Of a DNA stretch of 5,023 bases, positions 1 to 5,023 are shown one piece after another (positions within the stretch are counted from its first letter, which is position 1; each line of letters begins with the position of its first letter). Under the pieces are notes generated by a model. That model was not told where the DNA came from, did not search any database, and saw only the letters and a program-made list of their open reading frames with translations. This DNA comes from CAYGZL01 sp964354345 (GTDB taxonomy: Bacteria > Chloroflexota > Anaerolineae > Anaerolineales > UBA4823): NCBI GenBank assembly GCA_964354345.1, contig CAYGZL010000024.1, positions 1 through 5,023 of the forward strand. The letters run 5' to 3'. Position numbers and translations under genes: made by a program.

Positions 1-1590
1 TAGATTACGAATGAACTCACCCGGCTGCCAATCTACCTCGACTCCGTAACGAACCTGTCCTACTTTCAATGGCAGAACGAACTGGATTTTTCCAAAGGAG
101 CGCTTCTTATCAACGATCATCGCCTGTTCGATTGCTTGAGGGTCGATATTGTCCGGGATTTCGATTGGCAGACCCAATCGCAACAATACTGACGAGATTT
201 TTTGTGATAGAGCGGGTTCAGCCAGGTTTAGACGTTCAGCTAGACGACCAGCCAATACCATCCCAATCGCTACTGCCTCGCCATGCCGTAGGCGGTAGCC
301 CGAGGCCAGCTCGAGGGCGTGTCCGAAGGTATGACCCAGGTTCAGGGTTGCACGGTTCCCTTTTTCGTACGGATCGGTTTGTATCACACGGATCTTTACC
401 GCCATCCCTCGCCTGATAATTTCATCAAGATGAGTAGAAACACTATCCCAACCCTGGCTTACAAGCTCAAACAATTCAAGATCGCCAATGAGCCCGTGCT
501 TGACGACTTCAGCCATACCATTACGAATTTCGACTTCAGGCAAGGTTTGTAAAACCGTGGGGTCTACCATCACCAGACTGGGTGGGTGGAAAGCTCCGAT
601 CAAATTTTTCCCCTGGGGAAGGTCGGCTGCTGTTTTTCCACCCAGGCTGGCATCAACCATCGCCAACAAGGTGGTGGGTAGCACTACCCAACGCACCCCC
701 CGCAAATAGGTTGCCGCGGCAAAACCAGTCAGGTCGCCAACGACCCCGCCTCCCAGAGCCACAACTGTGCTGCTACGTTCCAGCCCGGCTTTCAGGAAGC
801 CGTCCCATAATATGCCTGCAGTGCGTATGGTTTTATTTTTTTCGCCTGCAGGAATGGCGATTGGAACGACGGTTAATCCTGCTTTGCTTAATGAAGTGTG
901 CACCAACTGGATCCACTGTATGGGCAACCTGGTATCATGCACCAATGCTATAGGACCAGCCAATCCAAGTTCACCGATTACCGCTCCAATTGATTGTAAG
1001 CTGCCGTCTTGCACTTGTACCGGATAAGCTTTTCCCATGCTGGTGACATTAAATAATCCGAGCCTGACCTGCACCCGCCAGGCCAACTCCGCCTGGGAGT
1101 CCGAGCGAATGTCCAATTGGTCTTGGAATGAGGCGTAATGTGCAGCTCGTTTTTCAAGCAATTCATGTAACTGGTAAGTTACATCCCCAGTCAGCAAGGG
1201 TCGTCCACGGATGGCGGGTTGGCCCAGGCGTTCCAACAATATCTTCTCCGGCACTTGCAGAGCAAGCACTACCCCAGCCTGTTCGACCATTCCCCGATTA
1301 CCAGCATCCAAGAGAGTTCCCCCACCTAAAGCGACCACGCCACGAGGTTGGTTTAACAGATCAAGTAATGCACTGCTTTCCAACTGTCGAAATACCGGTT
1401 CACCCTGGTTGGTGAAGAGGAATTGGATTGTACAGCCAGTTTGCACCTCGATGCGATCATCCAGATCGTAGAACGGCACACCCAATTGTTCTGCCAGCAC
1501 TACCCCAACCGTGGTTTTTCCTGAACCCGGTGGACCGTAGAGAAATATCCAGGACAAACCTGCTTTTTTATCAGTTTGAGGTGGGTTCAT
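1..1590 (-). CDS. aroKB: Bifunctional shikimate kinase / 3-dehydroquinate synthase (AroK-AroB fusion), C-terminus cut by window edge
   Basis: One uninterrupted reading frame of 530 codons starts at ATG 1590 and is still open at base 1. Residues 1 to about 180 are shikimate kinase, which phosphorylates shikimate with ATP. They show a Walker A motif GPPGSGKTT (19-27), the substrate motif DLDDRIE (42-48), GEPVFRQLE (63-71), ALGGGT (87-92) and the lid RPLL (130-133). Residues from about 186 are 3-dehydroquinate synthase, the NAD- and metal-dependent cyclisation of DAHP. They show PAGEKNKT (247-254), ALGGGVVGDLTGF (278-290), PTTLLAMVDASLGGKTA (305-321), GMAEVVKHG (358-366), NLGHTFGHALE (417-427) and HGEAVAIG (436-443). 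By family knowledge the zinc ligands are E361, H420 and H436, and K364, R413 and N417 are active-site residues. All are present, so both halves look functional. About 345 AroB residues are visible and the family is near 355-370, so the stop is expected within some 10-25 codons. The start overlaps the aroC end by 20 bases and has only a weak AGAAG ahead of it, which suggests translational coupling. Confidence 0.95.
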   Translation of the reverse strand, partial: MNPPQTDKKAGLSWIFLYGPPGSGKTTVGVVLAEQLGVPFYDLDDRIEVQTGCTIQFLFTNQGEPVFRQLESSALLDLLNQPRGVVALGGGTLLDAGNRGMVEQAGVVLALQVPEKILLERLGQPAIRGRPLLTGDVTYQLHELLEKRAAHYASFQDQLDIRSDSQAELAWRVQVRLGLFNVTSMGKAYPVQVQDGSLQSIGAVIGELGLAGPIALVHDTRLPIQWIQLVHTSLSKAGLTVVPIAIPAGEKNKTIRTAGILWDGFLKAGLERSSTVVALGGGVVGDLTGFAAATYLRGVRWVVLPTTLLAMVDASLGGKTAADLPQGKNLIGAFHPPSLVMVDPTVLQTLPEVEIRNGMAEVVKHGLIGDLELFELVSQGWDSVSTHLDEIIRRGMAVKIRVIQTDPYEKGNRATLNLGHTFGHALELASGYRLRHGEAVAIGMVLAGRLAERLNLAEPALSQKISSVLLRLGLPIEIPDNIDPQAIEQAMIVDKKRSFGKIQFVLPLKVGQVRYGVEVDWQPGEFIRNL

Positions 1591-2764
1591 CGTCTTCTGA
1601 CCAAAACAAATGCTTCTGTGAGTGCATTTTTATATCACTCAGGCGGTTCCGCCGTAAAGTGTCATTTCGCGGTCGCATCTCATCCAGTGAATCACCGCCG
1701 AGCTTCTCGAGCAGCGCATCCGCTAGCACAAAGGTGGTCATGGCTTCCAAAATTGGCACAGCCCGGGGTACAGGACAAAAATCAGAACGTTCATACTGTG
1801 TGGTGGTCTCCTGACCGGTCGCCAGGTCGACCGTTGGTTGGGGGGTTAATGTCGTCGCAATCGGTTTCATTGCCGCCCGGATCACCAGTGGCATCCCGGT
1901 AGTTACGCCGCCTTCCAGGCCACCCGCCCGGTTGCTGGAACGCATAATATGATCATCCGCCAGTTGGATAGGGTCGTGGACTGCCGTCCCGGGCAAACGG
2001 GTGTTAGCAAAAGCGGGACCGAATTCCACACCCTTGATCGCCGGTACGCTTAGGATCGCCGCGCCCAGGCGGGCGTCTAAGCGGCGGTCCCATTGCATGT
2101 ATGAACCTAATCCAGGAGGTAAATCCAGCGCCAGGATTTCAATGATCCCGCCCAAGGTGTCGCGTTCCTGCATGATTTGCCGGATACGAGCCTTCATTGC
2201 CTCAGATGCTTGAGAATCCGGACAGCGAACTTCGCTCGCTTCAGCTAACTCAAGTCTTTGCGCAAGGGGTATTTCCTCTACTTGAGCGGTAATTTCTCCA
2301 ATGGATGAGACATATCCGCCAATGCGGATGCCAAATTCAGCAAGGAGATGCTTGCATACCGCACCAATCGCCACACGCGCGGCGGTTTCACGCGCCGATG
2401 CGCGCTCAAGAGCAGGGCGCAGGTCTGCATAACCATATTTCATCGCTCCAGTCAAGTCGGCATGCCCTGGGCGGGGGGTAGTGAATGGCGTAATTTCTTT
2501 ACCACGCCAATGGTTATGATCAAGATTGGGGACCAAGAAAGCCAGGGGCGCGCCAGTGGTGTGGTTTTCCATGACGCCGCTGAGAATTTGAACGTGGTCG
2601 TGTTCGAGTTTCATACGCGGCCCCGCCCCTAAGCCACTCTGTCGCCGCGCCAGCTCATGATCAATCATCGCTGCATTAAGGGATAAACCTGCGGGTATCC
2701 CTTCTAGAATGGCGATCAACACCGAACCATGCGATTCACCAGCCGTTAAAAAACGCAGGCTCAT
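1571..2764 (-). CDS. aroC: Chorismate synthase
   Basis: The 397-residue product converts 5-enolpyruvylshikimate 3-phosphate to chorismate using reduced FMN, the last shared step of aromatic synthesis. Family signatures appear in order: AGESHG (8-13, with H12), RRQSG (40-44), RPGHADL (98-104, with H101), RASARETAARVA (121-132), PAIKGVEFG (241-249), SSNRAGGLEGGVTTGMP (276-292) and RSDFCPVPRA (326-335). The length is normal for the bacterial family (about 350-400), and no key motif is missing. The start is ATG 2764, because this ATG overlaps the TGA of the upstream aminotransferase (ATGA), has GAGG five bases ahead, and places MSLRFLTAGESHG at the usual N-terminus. A TTG five codons further upstream is a poorer choice. 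The loop usually written GYGRG reads GLGAG at 45-49. No flavin reductase domain is attached, so reduced FMN must come from elsewhere. The 3' end overlaps aroKB by 20 bases. Confidence 0.97.
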   Translation of the reverse strand: MSLRFLTAGESHGSVLIAILEGIPAGLSLNAAMIDHELARRQSGLGAGPRMKLEHDHVQILSGVMENHTTGAPLAFLVPNLDHNHWRGKEITPFTTPRPGHADLTGAMKYGYADLRPALERASARETAARVAIGAVCKHLLAEFGIRIGGYVSSIGEITAQVEEIPLAQRLELAEASEVRCPDSQASEAMKARIRQIMQERDTLGGIIEILALDLPPGLGSYMQWDRRLDARLGAAILSVPAIKGVEFGPAFANTRLPGTAVHDPIQLADDHIMRSSNRAGGLEGGVTTGMPLVIRAAMKPIATTLTPQPTVDLATGQETTTQYERSDFCPVPRAVPILEAMTTFVLADALLEKLGGDSLDEMRPRNDTLRRNRLSDIKMHSQKHLFWSEDDEPTSN

Positions 2765-3930
2765 TGGCGCCTCATCCAATCTGTCAGACGTTCCATTGCC
2801 TGGTCAATTCGCTCTACTGGAGCAGTCAAGGATATGCGCACAAATCCCTCTCCATTCGAACCGAAGACAGTGCCAGGTGTAACGCTGACCAGGGCTTCCT
2901 CAAGCAGTCGCGTGGCAAAACTCTCTGAGGTAAAATTAACTGGGACTGGTAACCATATATATAGTGAAGCGAGTGGTTTCTCAGCTTCCAGACCTGACTC
3001 ACGCAATGCCTGGATCACCCGGTCACGGCGTTCCTGATAGATTCGATTGCGCGAGACCAGCCAGCTTTGATCGCCAGTCATCGCTGCAATCGCCCCTTCC
3101 ATCACGGGCAGGAAATAGCTACTGTCCGCATTGGTTTTCAATGTAAAGAGCGCTCTCCCTGCCGGGATATTGCCTAAGGCCGCTGCGACCCGCCAACCAG
3201 CCATATTGTGTGACTTGGAAAGGGTATTAATTTCCAATCCGACTTCTTTCGCGCCAGGCACCTGCAGTAAACTAGGCGCCTTGTAGTTATCATAAGTCAC
3301 CTGGGAGTAGGCTGCGTCGTGACATACCAGGAGATCATACTGCCGGGCAAAAGCAACGGCCTCAGTAAAAAATGCCAGCGAGGCAACCGCAGCGGTGGGA
3401 TTGTTCGGATAATTCAACCACAGTAACTTGGCCCTCCGGGCGACCTCGCATGGGATGGCATCGAGGTCGGGTAGATACCCACGTGTTGGGGATAAGGGCA
3501 AATAGTATGGTTCACCACCAGCAAAACGTGTCCCGCGGGTATAGGTAATATAGCCAGGATCAGGGATCAGAACCAGATCCCCGGGTTCGACGATCGTCTG
3601 CAGCAGGTGGAAAATGCCTTCCTTTGAGCCGATCAAGGGAACAATTTCCTGCTCTGGGTTAATTTCAACCCCATACAATCTCAAGTACATGCTCGCCCAT
3701 GCTTGCCTAAGTTCCTTGGGTCCGTGATGCGTCTGATAGCAATGAGCGTCAGGCCTGGCGGCAGCGCTGGCTAATGCATCGCAAATAAAAGGCGCAGGTG
3801 GTAGGTCTGGCGATCCCTCATCCAACCGGATCACATTTCTACCTTGCGCCTCCAATGCCGCAACCCGCCCGCTTAAAACTGCAAAGAAATGCGTTTTTAT
3901 GGCGTTCATGCGGGTGGCGAAAGGTTTCAT
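2761..3930 (-). CDS. PLP-dependent class I/II aminotransferase, LL-diaminopimelate aminotransferase-like, substrate uncertain
   Basis: The 389-residue product is a complete fold-type I aminotransferase. Visible motifs are GSPDLPP (39-45), GSKEG (101-105), PDPGY (123-127, with Y127 expected to stack on PLP), NYPNNPTAA (173-181, N177), HDAAYS (204-209, D205 on the pyridine nitrogen and Y208), TLSKSHNMAGWR (236-247, Schiff-base K239 and phosphate-binding R247) and FVRISL (363-368, R365 for the substrate carboxylate). NPTAA in place of NPTG, HDAAYS and SKSHNMAGWR together resemble the DapL (LL-diaminopimelate aminotransferase) group and its many unassigned relatives. The position between aroE and aroC points instead to aromatic amino acid synthesis, as a transaminase for phenylpyruvate, hydroxyphenylpyruvate or prephenate. 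The sequence alone does not decide. ATG 3930 was chosen because AAGGA lies nine bases ahead and aroE ends six bases upstream. A TTG at 4014 would add 28 unlike residues and overlap aroE by 79 bases. The stop TGA overlaps the aroC start. The enzyme is cytoplasmic, with no signal peptide. Confidence 0.9.
   Translation of the reverse strand: MKPFATRMNAIKTHFFAVLSGRVAALEAQGRNVIRLDEGSPDLPPAPFICDALASAAARPDAHCYQTHHGPKELRQAWASMYLRLYGVEINPEQEIVPLIGSKEGIFHLLQTIVEPGDLVLIPDPGYITYTRGTRFAGGEPYYLPLSPTRGYLPDLDAIPCEVARRAKLLWLNYPNNPTAAVASLAFFTEAVAFARQYDLLVCHDAAYSQVTYDNYKAPSLLQVPGAKEVGLEINTLSKSHNMAGWRVAAALGNIPAGRALFTLKTNADSSYFLPVMEGAIAAMTGDQSWLVSRNRIYQERRDRVIQALRESGLEAEKPLASLYIWLPVPVNFTSESFATRLLEEALVSVTPGTVFGSNGEGFVRISLTAPVERIDQAMERLTDWMRRQ
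2770..2773 (-). promoter_or_regulatory. Ribosome binding site of aroC
   Basis: GAGG (CCTC on the plus strand) lies five bases upstream of ATG 2764, inside the last codons of the aminotransferase gene. It decides in favour of the ATG start over the TTG at 2779, which it would follow. Confidence 0.7.
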
Positions 3931-3935
3931 TACTA

Positions 3936-4847
3936 TTATTCCTTTTTTGTCACATGAAATGCATGCATGGCGGCCTCCCCCATCGCTTTTCGGGAGGGTG
4001 TATGCCCAGTCCAACGTTCAAATGCCAGGGCAGCTTGCTCGACTAACATTCCTAGACCAGTCACGGCTGACAATCCTTGGTCACGGGCGCTTTTAACCAG
4101 CGCTGTTTCAACTGGATTATAAACCAGGTCATACACAATCGCTCCTTGAGGTAGTAAGACACTGGCTGGCCAGGGACTGGCATCGATTGCCGGATACATC
4201 CCAATTGAGGTGGCGTTGATTATCACCTGTGGTGATGGAAATAAAGCTATAGCTTCACTCTCTAAAGCAATCGCCTGCAATTGTAATTCAGAAGAAATAA
4301 AACCTATGCCTGCTAAACCCAGGCAGATATCTCGGACCAGTTCTTGGGCTTGTGCAATCCGCCGGGATGCCACCCACACCCGCCAACCTTCCAACGCCAG
4401 GATATAAGCCACCGCGCGAGCCGCGCCACCCGCACCCAGTATTAGAGCTGAATTACGGCTATGCGCACCCAATCCTGGAGGTAAAATCAAATTAAGATCT
4501 GCCCAAAATCCCGCCGCGTCGGTGTTATCTCCAATGATCTGCCTATCCTGAAGCCACAAGGTGTTTGCCGCTCCTATCGCTCGCGCGGCCGATGTTATCG
4601 CATCCAGAAATGATAATATCGTCCGTTTATGAGGAATCGTGACATTTAATCCCTGTAGCTCTCCCTGTCGTAACCGCTGGAGTAGATTAACCAGGTCGAC
4701 TGCCGCTTGATCTGACGGTTGGACTGGATAAAGATCATAAACACCGTGCAAATCCACCGACTGAAAGGCAGCCTGGTGCAAATAAGGGGATAGGCTGTGC
4801 CCGAGCGGATAACCAATCAAACCCAAGGAGTAAAAGCGTCTTGTCAC
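3936..4847 (-). CDS. aroE: Shikimate dehydrogenase (NADP-dependent)
   Basis: The 303-residue product reduces 3-dehydroshikimate to shikimate. The N-terminal substrate domain shows GYPLGHSLSPYLHQAAF (12-28, with S18 and S20 matching the shikimate-binding serines), GLNVTIPHK (66-74, catalytic K74), IGAANTL (91-97, N95) and GDNTDAAGF (106-114, catalytic D110). The nucleotide domain starts with GAGGAAR (138-144) and has INATSIGMYP (210-219). The C-terminus closes with GLGMLVEQAALAFERWTG (264-281), the usual family ending, followed by about 20 extra residues. The NADP phosphate clamp, NRT in E. coli, reads SRR at 161-163, which keeps basic residues. Length is slightly above the common 270-290. The start is GTG 4847. 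It is in frame with the aroA stop 18 bases upstream, so the start cannot lie further up, and it keeps the motif at residue 12. No strong Shine-Dalgarno is visible (only a nearby GTGAG), so coupling to aroA is likely. This is a single-function AroE, with no AroD domain. Confidence 0.96.
   Translation of the reverse strand: MTRRFYSLGLIGYPLGHSLSPYLHQAAFQSVDLHGVYDLYPVQPSDQAAVDLVNLLQRLRQGELQGLNVTIPHKRTILSFLDAITSAARAIGAANTLWLQDRQIIGDNTDAAGFWADLNLILPPGLGAHSRNSALILGAGGAARAVAYILALEGWRVWVASRRIAQAQELVRDICLGLAGIGFISSELQLQAIALESEAIALFPSPQVIINATSIGMYPAIDASPWPASVLLPQGAIVYDLVYNPVETALVKSARDQGLSAVTGLGMLVEQAALAFERWTGHTPSRKAMGEAAMHAFHVTKKE
3940..3944 (-). promoter_or_regulatory. Ribosome binding site of the aminotransferase gene
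   Basis: AAGGA (TCCTT on the plus strand) lies nine bases ahead of ATG 3930, within the last lysine and glutamate codons of aroE. It supports the short start of the aminotransferase and suggests coupling to the end of aroE translation. Confidence 0.65.
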
Positions 4848-4865
4848 CGGCTCACACTGGTTGGG

Positions 4866-5023
4866 TTATTCACTCTCTAGATCAATTTGTGCGCCTAAAT
4901 TTCTCAAACATTCCACAAAATCCGGGAATGATTCGGCAATAATTTCAGCGCCATTTATCTGGACTGGTTGGATTGTAGCCAATCCAGCAACTGCCAGCGC
5001 CATCGCCAGCCGATGGTCACCAT
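4866..5023 (-). CDS. aroA: 3-phosphoshikimate 1-carboxyvinyltransferase (EPSP synthase), C-terminal fragment
   Basis: Only the last 51 residues are in the window; the gene continues past the right edge. EPSP synthase joins shikimate 3-phosphate and phosphoenolpyruvate, and the product is the substrate of AroC. The fragment opens with GDHRLAMALAVAG, the conserved (N/G)DHRxAM motif whose arginine contacts phosphoenolpyruvate in E. coli (R386). It continues to NGAEIIAESFPDF and a terminal LGAQIDLE, all in the right order for the C-terminal domain, and ends with TAA at 4866-4868. The position of E. coli K411 (in AKTFPDY) is a glutamate here (AESFPDF). The only close relative fold, MurA (UDP-N-acetylglucosamine carboxyvinyltransferase), does not carry this ending, and the neighbours aroE and aroC support aroA. 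The gene is truncated by the window and not broken. Confidence 0.93.
   Translation of the reverse strand, partial: GDHRLAMALAVAGLATIQPVQINGAEIIAESFPDFVECLRNLGAQIDLESE

Larger units (their letters stand above)
1..5023 (-). other. Polycistronic shikimate pathway operon (aroA-aroE-aminotransferase-aroC-aroKB), both ends outside the window
   Basis: Five genes on one strand are joined by gaps of 18 and 5 bases and overlaps of 4 and 20 bases. This leaves no room for internal promoters or terminators between genes, and I saw no hairpin followed by a T-run at any junction. Four of the five genes encode chorismate pathway enzymes. Co-transcription is an inference from spacing. Confidence 0.85.

Noticed and set aside
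1036..1038. Possible separate aroB start at ATG 1038 (residue 185 of the fused frame)
   Set aside because: There is no stop before it in the frame and no convincing Shine-Dalgarno ahead of it. The frame is continuous from the shikimate kinase half, so a fusion is the simpler reading.
978..1166. Minus-strand 62-codon frame inside aroKB
   Set aside because: It is out of frame with the AroK-AroB protein, which is continuous and carries conserved motifs across this stretch.
2765..2779. Longer aroC start at TTG 2779
   Set aside because: The GAGG site would fall inside the gene, and the ATG at 2764 gives both the family N-terminus and the ATGA junction.
3958..3970. Alternating ATGCATGCATGG stretch, considered as a regulatory palindrome
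   Set aside because: It lies in the coding end of aroE (the His-Ala-Phe-His region) and has no partner repeat elsewhere, so chance is enough.
3931..4014. Longer aminotransferase start at TTG 4014
   Set aside because: It would overlap the conserved aroE C-terminus and add 28 residues unlike the family. ATG 3930 has AAGGA ahead of it and fits the operon spacing.
69..4407. Many plus-strand open frames of 60-128 codons (for example 69-416, 1428-1814 and 2348-2632)
   Set aside because: All lie antisense to well-supported aro genes, have low-complexity arginine/proline/serine-rich translations with no recognisable domain, and overlap each other. They are shadows of the minus-strand genes.
1..5023. 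Search for mobile elements, CRISPR arrays, tRNA/rRNA genes, riboswitches or a defence-like system
   Set aside because: Nearly every base is assigned to conserved metabolic genes, with gaps of at most 18 bases. No repeats, RNA folds or unusual gene types were seen.

Overview
The window is a dense, single-strand stretch of a bacterial chromosome holding most of a shikimate (chorismate) biosynthesis operon. All real genes lie on the minus strand, so transcription runs from high to low coordinates. In that order they are: the 3' end of aroA (EPSP synthase), aroE (shikimate dehydrogenase), a fold-type I PLP aminotransferase resembling LL-diaminopimelate aminotransferases, aroC (chorismate synthase), and a fused aroK-aroB gene (shikimate kinase plus 3-dehydroquinate synthase). 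The fused gene is still open at the left edge.

The genes are packed almost end to end. There are 18 bases between aroA and aroE, 5 between aroE and the aminotransferase, an ATGA overlap of 4 bases between the aminotransferase and aroC, and an overlap of 20 bases between aroC and aroKB. No intergenic stretch is longer than 18 bases, and I see no promoter, terminator, RNA gene, repeat array or mobile element. The operon promoter must lie beyond the right edge and its end beyond the left edge.

Together the visible genes cover pathway steps 2 (AroB), 4 (AroE), 5 (AroK), 6 (AroA) and 7 (AroC). Step 1 (DAHP synthase) and step 3 (dehydroquinase) are not in the window and may flank it. The aminotransferase sits between aroE and aroC. 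By position it is a candidate for an amino-group transfer after chorismate (phenylpyruvate, hydroxyphenylpyruvate or prephenate), although its sequence looks like the DapL group.

The organism is a bacterium of moderate GC content. The AroK-AroB fusion (a type known from Thermotoga), the DapL-like aminotransferase and the operon layout suggest a deep-branching lineage. My best guess is Chloroflexota (Anaerolineae-like), which is an inference from general resemblance and not proven here. Nothing in the window looks horizontally acquired, and I found no undescribed system. The points most worth a second look are the gene fusion and the aminotransferase of uncertain substrate.
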